Origin: Rothia sp. (in: high G+C Gram-positive bacteria)
GTDB lineage: Bacteria > Actinomycetota > Actinomycetes > Actinomycetales > Micrococcaceae
Reading direction: 5' to 3'
Length of the DNA stretch: 64,000 nt
Assembly: GCF_030540545.1 (NCBI RefSeq)
Contig: NZ_JAUNVZ010000003.1
Coordinates: forward strand, 62,001 to 126,000
The notes beneath the pieces were generated by a model. The model worked only from the letters and a program-made list of their open reading frames with translations. It did no database searches and had not been told where the DNA came from. The translations under genes were made by a program, and so were the position numbers. This document shows, one piece after another, positions 9,995 to 17,936 of this stretch; position 1 is the stretch's first letter; every line of letters starts with the position of its first letter.

Positions 9995-11329
9995 GTGTCC
10001 GCTTTGTCGTCTCTATCCCGCCGCTCCCTTGGATTGGGAGCACTGGCGCTCTCTATGAGTATGATTGCCTCCGGCTGCGCATCCTCCGCACCCAGCTCGA
10101 ATAGCAGCAGCGTCGCAAGCTCCAGCACAAGCGCCGCCGAAACCCAGGCACCCATTGTTGAAGGCGCGGGTGCTACCAGCCGTATTGCCCTGACCTATGA
10201 CGGTGGCATTATGGTCATTGACGCCAAGGATATGAAGGTGCTCGAAGACATTAAAGCCGAAGGCTTCTTGCGCCTGAGCGATGCGGGCGATAACCGTCAC
10301 CTGGTGGTCGCTGACGGCAACACTTATACCTTCCTGGACACCGGTATCTGGTCGGTAGCCCACGGGGATCACTCCCACTACTACCGCACCGCCCCGAGCC
10401 TGTCTTCCCTAAAGATTGAAGCCGACCACACCGGCCACGTGATTGGCGATAACGGTCGTGTAGCTGCCTTTGCCGACGGCACCGGCTCCTTCGCCGTCTA
10501 CGACCCGGCGGATTTGGTGCACGATAAGCGCACCGCCTCCCACCTGGAAACCACCGTGACCAAGCTGGCGCAGCCCCACCACGGCTTTGCTATCCCGCTG
10601 GAAAATGATCAGTACCTGGTGGCAGTGGGCGATTCCAAGACCCGCACCGGTGCAGCAGTGGTGGATAAGAACGGCACAATCCTTGTTGAAAACTCCCAGT
10701 GCCCCGGCGTGCACGGCGAGGCTATTGCGGCGAATAAAACCTTTACCGTGGGTTGCACCGACGGCGTGCTGATTTATAAGAACGGCGCCTTTACCAAGGT
10801 CACCAACCCCGACAACCCCTACTCTCGCTCGGGTAACCAGGCGGGTCACCCCGACTCGCCCTATGTGCTGGCGGACTACAAGACCGATAAGGACGCCAAG
10901 CTCGAGCGCCCCGAAAAGTTCGCGATTATTGATACCCTCAGCAATGAGCGCCGCGTGTACTCCCTGCCTGCCGGCGTGAGCTACACCTTCCGCTCCCTGG
11001 CTCGCGGTCCCAAGGCGGAGGCGCTGCTGCTGACCACCGACGGCAAGCTGCGTATTTTTGACCCCGCGACCGGTGCTCAGCTCTCCGAGCTGTCCGTGAT
11101 GGAGCCCTGGAGCGAGTCTGAGACCTGGCAAGATCCGCGCCCGGCTATCTGGGTGGACGGCAAGATTGCCTATGTGAGTGATCCTGCGACCAAAAAGCTG
11201 CACGCTATCTCCCTAGCGGATGTCAGTGCGCCCAAGCTGCAGCTGAGCATGGATCTGCCCCATGTCCCCAATGAGATTAATGGCGTGAGCTCCTCCAAGG
11301 CAGCACCCGTTGAGGCACTTGCCCACTAA
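9995..11329 (+). CDS. AztD-like zinc-binding lipoprotein
   Basis: A 444-residue predicted lipoprotein. The basic N-terminus SRRSLGLGALALSMSM leads to the lipobox IASGC near residue 25, then a Ser-rich linker. The body reads as a beta-propeller-like repeat protein with histidine clusters: VAHGDHSHYYRTAP near residue 122, QPHHGFAIP near 191 and CPGVHGEAIA near 235. These resemble AztD, a periplasmic or extracellular zinc metallochaperone that loads the AztABC importer. No aztABC genes are in the window, so partner and role are inferred. I choose GTG 9995, after AAAAGAGGTTTCAC, because an upstream ATG would bury the signal peptide under 32 residues. Confidence 0.75.
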   Translation: MSALSSLSRRSLGLGALALSMSMIASGCASSAPSSNSSSVASSSTSAAETQAPIVEGAGATSRIALTYDGGIMVIDAKDMKVLEDIKAEGFLRLSDAGDNRHLVVADGNTYTFLDTGIWSVAHGDHSHYYRTAPSLSSLKIEADHTGHVIGDNGRVAAFADGTGSFAVYDPADLVHDKRTASHLETTVTKLAQPHHGFAIPLENDQYLVAVGDSKTRTGAAVVDKNGTILVENSQCPGVHGEAIAANKTFTVGCTDGVLIYKNGAFTKVTNPDNPYSRSGNQAGHPDSPYVLADYKTDKDAKLERPEKFAIIDTLSNERRVYSLPAGVSYTFRSLARGPKAEALLLTTDGKLRIFDPATGAQLSELSVMEPWSESETWQDPRPAIWVDGKIAYVSDPATKKLHAISLADVSAPKLQLSMDLPHVPNEINGVSSSKAAPVEALAH

Positions 11330-11390
11330 AGGCGTGTAGCGGCTGATCGGCTCATGAGCGCCTGGCAAGCTTATGTTATGACATAAAAAC

Positions 11391-11433
11391 TATGCCCCGG
11401 ATATCTGAATAGATATCCGGGGCATATGCGTTT
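11391..11433. terminator. Bidirectional terminator between the AztD-like and manC-type genes
   Basis: Perfect 16-bp arms starting TATGCCCCGGATATCT (11391-11406, 11411-11426) with loop GAAT lie between convergent genes. The sequence resembles the folD terminator (a shared TATGCCCCG core). Confidence 0.75.
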
Positions 11434-11449
11434 AGTCAAGCTTTAGGGC

Positions 11450-12559
11450 TTAGAGCAGGTTATCCAGGCCGCGAGCCTTAACCTCAGCCACAGCGTCCTT
11501 GACCTGCTGAGCCTTGGAGCGCGGTGCCACCAGCAGAGCGTCGTCGGTATCAACCACCACAATGTCATCCATGCCGATGACGGAAATGGTGCGCTGAGTC
11601 TGAGAGACAATAATGCCGGAGCAGCCGTGGTTCAGAACCTTGGTCTTATCGCCCAGAATGGTCATGGGTTCGCCGCTCTTCTCCTGGTTCAGGCGAGCAA
11701 CGGCGTCGAAATCTCCCACATCATCCCAGGAGAAGGAACCGGGAACCATTGCCACATCTCCCGCAGCTGCGGCGGGTTCAGCCACAGCGTAGTCAATAGC
11801 GGTCTTGGGCAGGGTGGGCCATACGCGCTCCATGACCTCTTCGCGAGAGGGGGTGTCCCAGGCGGTGGCGATTTCCATAATGCCGGCGTAGAGCTCGGGC
11901 TCATTGGCTTCCAGGTGCTCGAGCATCAGGGCTGCGGGAGCCACAAACATACCTGCATTCCAGGTGTACTCGCCGGATGCAAGATATGCAGCTGCGGTGT
12001 CGGCATCGGGCTTTTCCACGAAGGAGTCCACGGCGAGGGCGTGCGGTGCCTCGTCAATATTCAGGGACTTGGTGGCGCGGATATAACCAAAAGCGGTGGA
12101 GGGCTCGGTGGGGGTAATACCAATCGTGACCACCTTGCCGGTAGCTGCGGTAATCACAGCTTCGCTTACCACCTTCTGGAATTCCTCCACGGGGCTGATC
12201 ACGTGGTCAGCTGCAAAGGAACCAATAATGGCCTCGGGCTCGCGCGCGTGAATAATAGCGCACGCCAGACCGATTGCTGCCGCCGAGTCCTTGGGGGAGG
12301 GCTCGAGCACCATATCGGTGCCGCGCAATTCGGGCAGCTGCTGGGTAACGGCATTGGCATGGGAGGCGCCGGTGACAACCATGACGGAGCCGTTGCTCAG
12401 GGGAGCTAAACGGTCGTAGGTATCGCGCAATAGGGAATTGCCCGAATCGGTAAGATCCAGCAGGAACTTCGGCGCGTGTGCGCGGGAGAGCGGCCAGAGG
12501 CGAGAGCCTACGCCACCTGCGGGAATGAGGGGTCGAAATCGAGTAAGTGCAGTATTCAT
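11450..12559 (-). CDS. Mannose-1-phosphate guanylyltransferase
   Basis: This enzyme makes GDP-mannose from Man-1-P and GTP, the donor precursor for mannosylated lipids, lipoglycans and protein O-mannosylation in actinobacteria. It has 369 residues. The nucleotidyltransferase signature is PAGGVGSRLWPLSR near residue 11, with PKFLLDL after it. SFAADHVI, the sugar-binding FVEKPD and YTWNAGMFV follow. A C-terminal part (ISVIGMDDIVVVDTDDALLV) resembles the beta-helix-like tail of ManC-type enzymes, without an isomerase domain. ATG 12559 and the adjacent in-frame ATG 12562 are both possible. Divergent from sdhC; a gene of this type next to sdhCDAB is common in relatives. Confidence 0.9.
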   Translation of the reverse strand: MNTALTRFRPLIPAGGVGSRLWPLSRAHAPKFLLDLTDSGNSLLRDTYDRLAPLSNGSVMVVTGASHANAVTQQLPELRGTDMVLEPSPKDSAAAIGLACAIIHAREPEAIIGSFAADHVISPVEEFQKVVSEAVITAATGKVVTIGITPTEPSTAFGYIRATKSLNIDEAPHALAVDSFVEKPDADTAAAYLASGEYTWNAGMFVAPAALMLEHLEANEPELYAGIMEIATAWDTPSREEVMERVWPTLPKTAIDYAVAEPAAAAGDVAMVPGSFSWDDVGDFDAVARLNQEKSGEPMTILGDKTKVLNHGCSGIIVSQTQRTISVIGMDDIVVVDTDDALLVAPRSKAQQVKDAVAEVKARGLDNLL

Positions 12560-12885
12560 CATCTCTAGGATAGCGGGCAAAGTGTCATGTACTGAATTGT
12601 TTAACGTTTTACCCAGCAAACACCCAGGTTGAGCTTGGTCACATAAGGTGTGCATTAGTTCCGCGAGCTGGTGCGGTAAAAGTGGATATGGCTACTTAAA
12701 CTTTCTCTAATTATTTTGGTATTTTCAACAAAAACACCCCGACAGCCTGTCAATAAGCTGTGAATTTTCCTGGTATCTTGAAGGTATATCGGACAATTAA
12801 CCACGTTCGGGAATAGCATCCCATCGCGTTGCGGAAAGACCCGCAATACGTGCTAATCCCGCAACGACATGCAGGAGGTTATTCA
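12560..12885. promoter_or_regulatory. Divergent promoter region, manC-type gene and sdhCDAB
   Basis: A 326-bp gap with no supported gene. It contains an AT-rich centre (about 12690-12750) and TGGTATCTT at 12771-12779, which fits an extended -10 toward sdhC but lacks a good -35. About 100 nt of leader then runs to the GTG of sdhC. The leader includes GTTGCGG (12829-12835) and CCGCAAC (12859-12865), which could form a stem-loop before the AGGAGG ribosome site. Confidence 0.4.
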
Positions 12886-13332
12886 GTGCTGACTAAAAAG
12901 GGCACTCTCTACCGCGGCCGCTGGGGTATGTGGTCATGGGTAGCGCACCGTATTACCGGTATCGCTATCTTCTTCTTCCTTCTTGTGCACGTGCTTGATA
13001 CCGCCGTTGTGCGTATCTCGCCCGAGGCATATAACAGCGTGCTGAGCCTGTACAAGAACCCGATTATGGGTCTGGGCGAGCTCGGCCTGGTCGCCGCTAT
13101 CGTGTACCACGCGTTCAACGGTATCCGCATTATCCTCATTGATTTCTGGGGTCCTGCAACCAACGCTAAGGTTGAGCACATTCAGGCGCCCAATAAGGAC
13201 GGCGTGATTGAGACCAGCCAGAAGGCAAGCTACACCCACATCGTTCTGCTCTGGGGCGTTCTGGTGCTCTGGGCTCTGACCGTTGCTGGCTTCGCAGCCC
13301 GCCACCTGCCCCACGTCTTTGGAGGTCACTAA
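12886..13332 (+). CDS. sdhC: Succinate dehydrogenase cytochrome b556 subunit SdhC
   Basis: A membrane anchor subunit of complex II. The 148 residues have three predicted membrane segments (about 28-48, 65-88 and 118-140). Family histidines and motifs are WSWVAHRITGIAIF, FLLVHVLDTAVV with the probable haem-ligand histidine, and YHAFNGIRIIL. The GTG at 12886 has AGGAGG seven bases upstream. An upstream ATG in frame would add 19 polar residues after a poor ribosome site and is rejected. It is the first gene of a four-gene operon. Confidence 0.93.
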   Translation: MLTKKGTLYRGRWGMWSWVAHRITGIAIFFFLLVHVLDTAVVRISPEAYNSVLSLYKNPIMGLGELGLVAAIVYHAFNGIRIILIDFWGPATNAKVEHIQAPNKDGVIETSQKASYTHIVLLWGVLVLWALTVAGFAARHLPHVFGGH

Positions 13333-13335
13333 GCC

Positions 13336-13821
13336 ATGGCTATTCCCCTTAAGTCTCGCGTCTCCACCCCGCGCCTGCGCGATAACAAGATCGATGGCGT
13401 GAAGTACAACCGCTCCTCCTCCAAGCGCAATAACTTCGAAATGTTCGCTTGGCTGGGTATGCGCGTCTCCGGCGTGCTGCTGATTGTCCTGATTTTCGGT
13501 CACCTCTTCGTTAACCTGATGGTCGGCGACGGCATTAAGGCTATCGACTTTGGTTTCGTCGGCGGTAAGTGGGCGAACCCCTTCTGGCAGGTTTGGGATC
13601 TGCTGCTGCTGTGGCTGGCTATGCTGCACGGCACCAACGGCATCCGCGTCATTATTGACGACTACGCTGAAAAGGATTCCGTCCGCGCATGGTTGAAGAT
13701 TATTCTCTTCCTGGCATCGGCATTCGTGCTCCTGGTTGGCACTCTGACCATCTTCACCTTCGAGCCCTGCCCCGCGGGCGCAAGCCCCGATCTGCTGGCA
13801 AGCTTCTGCTCTGCACGCTAA
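13336..13821 (+). CDS. sdhD: Succinate dehydrogenase membrane anchor subunit SdhD
   Basis: The second membrane subunit of complex II, 161 residues. A polar N-terminal 30 residues is followed by three membrane segments (about 36-58, 82-100 and 114-138). MFAWLGMRVSGVLLIVLIFGH and AMLHGTNGIRVIIDDY are the helix motifs that place haem and quinone. It starts 3 bp after the sdhC stop with GGAGG overlapping the end of sdhC, so the two are translationally linked. Having two separate anchors puts this in the SdhC+SdhD class rather than the single-anchor type. Confidence 0.93.
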   Translation: MAIPLKSRVSTPRLRDNKIDGVKYNRSSSKRNNFEMFAWLGMRVSGVLLIVLIFGHLFVNLMVGDGIKAIDFGFVGGKWANPFWQVWDLLLLWLAMLHGTNGIRVIIDDYAEKDSVRAWLKIILFLASAFVLLVGTLTIFTFEPCPAGASPDLLASFCSAR

Positions 13822-13854
13822 GCTCACTTAATTTTCACGGAGAAAGATTTATCA

Positions 13855-15618
13855 ATGCAGGTACATAAGTACGATGTAGTGATCGTCGGCGCTGGCGGTG
13901 CGGGTATGCGCGCAGCCATTGAGGCCGGCCAGCGAGTACGCACCGCCGTGCTCACCAAGCTTTACCCCACCCGCTCCCACACCGGTGCAGCTCAGGGCGG
14001 CATGTGTGCCGCACTGGCAAACGTGGAAGAGGACAACTGGGAGTGGCACACCTTTGACACCGTCAAGGGTGGCGACTACCTGGTAGACCAGGACGCAGCA
14101 GAGATCATGGCTAAGGAAGCTATTGACGCTGTGCTGGACCTGGAAAAGATGGGTCTTCCCTTCAACCGTACCCCCGAGGGTCGTATTGACCAGCGTCGTT
14201 TCGGTGGCCACACCCGCGACCATGGTAAGGCAGCAGTGCGTCGCGCATGCTACGCAGCTGACCGTACCGGCCACATGATTCTGCAGACCCTGTACCAGAA
14301 CTGCGTGAAGCACAACGTAGAGTTCTACAACGAATACTACGTGCTGGATCTGATCATGGTTACCGACGAGAACGGTAAGCGCCGTCCTGCAGGCGTTGTT
14401 TCCTATGACCTGGCAACCGGCGAAGTACACGTCTTCCAGGCAAAGTCCGTGATCTTCGCATCCGGCGGTACCGGCAAGATCTTCAAGACCACCTCCAACG
14501 CTCACACCCTCACCGGTGACGGCATGGCCATCGCACTGCGTGCGGGTCTGCCCCTGGAGGATATGGAATTCGTTCAGTTCCACCCGACCGGCCTGGCAGG
14601 CCTGGGTATTCTCGTGACCGAGGGTGCTCGTGGTGAAGGTGGTATTCTGCGTAACTCCAACGGTGAGCGCTTCATGGAGCGCTACGCACCCACCATTAAG
14701 GACCTTGCACCCCGCGATATCGTGGCACGTGCAATGGCAAATGAGGTGCGCGAGGGTCGCGGTTGCGGCCCCCACAAGGACTACGTCTACCTGGATCTGA
14801 CTCACCTGGAGCCGGCACATATCGACGAGAAGCTGCCCGATATTACCGAGTTCGCTCGTACCTACCTGGCAGTGGAACCGCACCACCAGCCGATTCCGGT
14901 GTTCCCCACCGCGCACTACGCAATGGGCGGTATCCCCACCAATAACGAGACTGAGGTCTACATTAACGAGACCGAGACCGTCCCGGGTCTGTACGCAGCG
15001 GGCGAATGTGCATGTGTTTCTGTGCACGGCGCAAACCGCCTGGGTACCAACTCCCTGCTGGACATTAACGTCTTCGGTAAGCGCGCCGGTAAGGCAGCAG
15101 CTGCCTACGCACGCGACGCTGACTTCCTGCCTATCCCCGATGATGCAGCAGATCGCGTGAACGAAATGCTCAACAGCATCCGCGAGGGCAAGGGCACCGA
15201 AAAGGTGGGCGCAATCCGCGCCGAGCTGCAGCGCACCATGGACGCTGATATGCAGGTGTTCCGCACCGAAGAGACCATTAAGCGCGCGCTGAAGGTCATC
15301 GAGGAGCTCGAGGAGCGCTACAAGAACATTGCTATCCAGGATAAGGGCAAGCGCTTCAACCTGGATCTGCTGGAGGCAGTGGAGCTGGGCTTCCTGCTGC
15401 AGCTGGCAAAGGTCATGAGCGTTGGTGCACTGCACCGCAAGGAATCCCGCGGTGGTCACTACCGCGAGGACTTCCCCAAGCGCGATGACAAGAACTTCAT
15501 GGAGCACTCCCTGGTTTACCTGGATGAGGACTCCGAATTTGAGGGCGTGAAGGGTCTGCGATTCTCCACCAAGCCCGTTGCCTACACCCGTTACGAGCCC
15601 AAGGAGCGTAAGTACTAA
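13855..15618 (+). CDS. sdhA: Succinate dehydrogenase flavoprotein subunit SdhA
   Basis: The catalytic subunit that oxidises succinate to fumarate in the TCA cycle and respiratory chain. It has 587 residues. The dinucleotide fold [14 protein letters not shown] is at residues 8-21. [14 protein letters not shown] carries the histidine that covalently binds FAD (near residue 42). [23 protein letters not shown] and [13 protein letters not shown] follow. [10 protein letters not shown] and [20 protein letters not shown] complete the FAD domain. The C-terminal [14 protein letters not shown] motif is present. An ATG follows GGAGAAAGATTTATCA. The next gene, sdhB, starts one base after its stop. Confidence 0.97.
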   Translation: MQVHKYDVVIVGAGGAGMRAAIEAGQRVRTAVLTKLYPTRSHTGAAQGGMCAALANVEEDNWEWHTFDTVKGGDYLVDQDAAEIMAKEAIDAVLDLEKMGLPFNRTPEGRIDQRRFGGHTRDHGKAAVRRACYAADRTGHMILQTLYQNCVKHNVEFYNEYYVLDLIMVTDENGKRRPAGVVSYDLATGEVHVFQAKSVIFASGGTGKIFKTTSNAHTLTGDGMAIALRAGLPLEDMEFVQFHPTGLAGLGILVTEGARGEGGILRNSNGERFMERYAPTIKDLAPRDIVARAMANEVREGRGCGPHKDYVYLDLTHLEPAHIDEKLPDITEFARTYLAVEPHHQPIPVFPTAHYAMGGIPTNNETEVYINETETVPGLYAAGECACVSVHGANRLGTNSLLDINVFGKRAGKAAAAYARDADFLPIPDDAADRVNEMLNSIREGKGTEKVGAIRAELQRTMDADMQVFRTEETIKRALKVIEELEERYKNIAIQDKGKRFNLDLLEAVELGFLLQLAKVMSVGALHRKESRGGHYREDFPKRDDKNFMEHSLVYLDEDSEFEGVKGLRFSTKPVAYTRYEPKERKY

Positions 15619-15619
15619 A

Positions 15620-16408
15620 ATGGCTGAATACGAAATTCCGGAAGCGGAATCCGTCAAGCTTTTTGAAGGCATGGGCGGCGACGGTGCGGATTCCATCCCC
15701 ACCTACAATGTGACTGTGCGCGTGCGCCGTTACAACCCCGAGTTCGATAAGGAAGCCTACTGGCAGGACTACGAACTGGAAATGTACCGCACCGACCGCG
15801 TGCTGGATGCCCTGCACAAGATCAAGTGGGAGCTGGACGGCTCGGTTTCCTTCCGCCGCTCCTGCGCACACGGTGTGTGTGGCTCCGACGCAATGCGTAT
15901 TAACGGTCGTAACCGCCTGGCATGTAAGACCCTGCTGAAGGATCTGGACATGTCCAAGCCCATTACCGTTGAGCCGATTAAGGGTCTGCCCTGCGAGAAG
16001 GACCTGATCGTGGACATGGAACCCTTCTTCCAGGCATACCGCGAAATCATGCCCTTCTTCATCAACGACTCCAACGAGCCCGAGCGTGAGCGTCTGCAGA
16101 GCGCCGAGGACCGTGAGCGTTTCGATGACACCACCAAGTGCATCCTGTGTGCAGCGTGCACCTCCTCCTGCCCGGTGTTCTGGACCGACGGCCAGTACTT
16201 TGGCCCCTCGGCAATCGTGAACGCACACCGCTTCATCTTCGACTCTCGCGATGACGCCGGTGACCTGCGCCTGGAGATCCTCAACGATAAGGAAGGCGTG
16301 TGGCGCTGCCGCACCACCTTCAACTGCACCGAGGCTTGCCCCCGTGGTATTCAGATCACCAAGGCAATCGCCGAGGTCAAGCAGGCAATTCTGCAGCGTT
16401 CTCTCTAA
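15620..16408 (+). CDS. sdhB: Succinate dehydrogenase iron-sulfur subunit SdhB
   Basis: The electron-transfer subunit of complex II, 262 residues. The [2Fe-2S] ligands are in SCAHGVCGSDAM and the later NRLAC. The [4Fe-4S] ligands are in CILCAACTSSCP and the [3Fe-4S] cysteines in NCTEACPRGIQI. The Cys pattern is complete. The ATG begins one base after the sdhA TAA, within CTAAAATGG, so re-initiation is likely. A strong terminator follows. Confidence 0.96.
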   Translation: MAEYEIPEAESVKLFEGMGGDGADSIPTYNVTVRVRRYNPEFDKEAYWQDYELEMYRTDRVLDALHKIKWELDGSVSFRRSCAHGVCGSDAMRINGRNRLACKTLLKDLDMSKPITVEPIKGLPCEKDLIVDMEPFFQAYREIMPFFINDSNEPERERLQSAEDRERFDDTTKCILCAACTSSCPVFWTDGQYFGPSAIVNAHRFIFDSRDDAGDLRLEILNDKEGVWRCRTTFNCTEACPRGIQITKAIAEVKQAILQRSL

Positions 16409-16440
16409 GAGAGAGCTCATGGCTTGATAGCTTGAGGTTC

Positions 16441-16482
16441 AGGGGAGCCGATACTGATTCAGTATCGGCTCCCCTGGCGTTT
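16441..16482 (+). terminator. Terminator of the sdhCDAB operon
   Basis: Sixteen-base perfect arms beginning AGGGGAGCCGATACTG (16441-16456, 16460-16475) with a 3-nt loop are followed only by GGCGTTT, so this is a U-poor hairpin. Confidence 0.7.
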
Positions 16483-16561
16483 AAACGCTGCGTTTAAACA
16501 CCGTAAATATGACAGTTCATGACAAAGAACCGTCATATATGGCGCGGACGGTTCAGTCCGC
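16477..16561 (+). promoter_or_regulatory. Repeat-rich leader upstream of the M20 amidohydrolase
   Basis: The core GCGTTTAAAC occurs twice, 13 bp apart (16477 and 16490); the first copy is the palindrome GCGTTTAAACGC. Next comes TATGACAGTTC / GAACCGTCATA (16508-16518, 16527-16537), an inverted repeat with one mismatch, then GCGGAC / GTCCGC (16544-16561). An ATG at 16509 falls inside the inverted repeat, so I treat that segment as non-coding control DNA or a structured leader. Confidence 0.4.
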
Positions 16562-16616
16562 GATGCACAGCGGTGCGAAACTATGCAAAGAAGCTCCCGG
16601 GCGGTATGCTCAAACT

Positions 16617-17867
16617 ATGGTATTCGCAAACTCTCACTACGACCTTTCCAAGCCCGTATTTGACGACTGGGTGGAACGCATGATGCCGCAGCTAGTGGCG
16701 TTCCGCCGCGAGGTGCATCAAAACCCGGAGCTTTCCTTCCAGGAGCACCGCACCACCTCCCGCATTATGGAAAAGCTGACCGAGGCGGGTTTGCGCCCCA
16801 TTGCCGCCGAGGGAACCGGCTGCTATGTGGATATTGGGTCCGGACCCATCGCTGCGGCGTTGCGCGCAGATATTGATGCGCTGCCTATTTCCGAGCAGAC
16901 CGGCCTGGAGTACGCCTCCACCGTGCCGAATGTGATGCACGCCTGCGGCCACGATATTCACCAGACCGTGATGCTCGGTGTGGCTCTGGCTCTGCACGAG
17001 TTGAACGAACAGACCCCTCTGGGACGTACCGTACGTATTTTGTTCCAGCCCGCTGAGGAGCAGCTGCCCGGCGGTGCTGTGCAGATGATTCGTCAGGGTC
17101 TGCTGCAGGGTGTGCCGCGTGCCTTTGCCCTGCACTGCGATCCGAAGGTTTCGGTGGGTACTATCGGTACCCGTATTGGTGCTATTACCAGCGCGTCGGA
17201 TACCGTCAAGATTCACCTCTCCGGTCACGGTGGCCATACCTCCCGCCCGCACCTGACCGAGGATTTGATTTACGCCATGAGTCAGATTGCCGTGCAGGTG
17301 CCGGCAGTGCTGACTCGCCGCACCGATGTGCGCAGCGGTGTGCTGGTCGCTTGGGGTCAGGTTAACGCCGGTGTGGCTCCCAACGCTATTCCCGCCCAGG
17401 GTTATTTGGCGGGTACCATGCGCTGCCTGGATGTTGAGGTGTGGAAGCAGGCGGGTCAGTTGCTGGATGAGGTTATTGAGCAGGTTGCTGTGCCCTTTGG
17501 TGTGACCGCCCGCGTTGAGCATATTCGCGGTGTGCCCCCGGTGGTGAACACTGATCTGGAAACCACTATGCTGGAGAATTCTGCGCGTGCCGAGCTGGGC
17601 GAGGATTCTATTGTGCTGGTGGAGCAGTCCATGGGTGGCGAGGATTTCGCCTGGATGCTTCAGGAAGTGCCCGGTTCCATGTTCCGCCTGGGTACCCGCG
17701 AGGAAAACGACCCCGTGTATGATCTGCACCAGGGCGATTATGCACCCAGTGAGCGCGCTATTGGCGTGGGTGTGCGCGTGATGGCGTCCACCGCTTTGCG
17801 CGCGGTGCGTTATGAATTGGCGAAGGCTGCTAAAGCGGCGAATCCTGCTCGAGATGAAGCGCGCTAA
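16617..17867 (+). CDS. M20 family amidohydrolase (N-acyl-amino-acid deacylase type)
   Basis: A dinuclear metallopeptidase-fold hydrolase; relatives deacylate N-acyl or N-acetyl amino acids or hippurate. It has 416 residues from ATG 16617. RREVHQNPELSFQEHRT near residue 24 and the metal motif MHACGHDIHQT near 103 are typical. PAEEQLPGGAVQMI supplies the general-base Glu. A bacterial exopeptidase dimerisation domain (HLSGHGGHTSRPH) follows, and EQSMGGEDFAWML provides the final ligand region. The upstream ATG 16509 lies within an inverted repeat and would add 36 unconserved residues. The substrate is not deducible. It is downstream of sdhB, beyond a terminator. Confidence 0.88.
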   Translation: MVFANSHYDLSKPVFDDWVERMMPQLVAFRREVHQNPELSFQEHRTTSRIMEKLTEAGLRPIAAEGTGCYVDIGSGPIAAALRADIDALPISEQTGLEYASTVPNVMHACGHDIHQTVMLGVALALHELNEQTPLGRTVRILFQPAEEQLPGGAVQMIRQGLLQGVPRAFALHCDPKVSVGTIGTRIGAITSASDTVKIHLSGHGGHTSRPHLTEDLIYAMSQIAVQVPAVLTRRTDVRSGVLVAWGQVNAGVAPNAIPAQGYLAGTMRCLDVEVWKQAGQLLDEVIEQVAVPFGVTARVEHIRGVPPVVNTDLETTMLENSARAELGEDSIVLVEQSMGGEDFAWMLQEVPGSMFRLGTREENDPVYDLHQGDYAPSERAIGVGVRVMASTALRAVRYELAKAAKAANPARDEAR

Positions 17868-17936
17868 ACTTTAAGAAGAGAGTTTATGTCGCGCGCCGTC
17901 TCACTCCGGCGTGCGCCCAACCCCTGTGGAGGATTC

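Noticed and set aside
12829..12885. Upstream ATG extending SdhC by 19 residues
   Set aside because: The extension is polar, not typical of the family, and lacks a ribosome site, whereas GTG 12886 has AGGAGG at ideal spacing.
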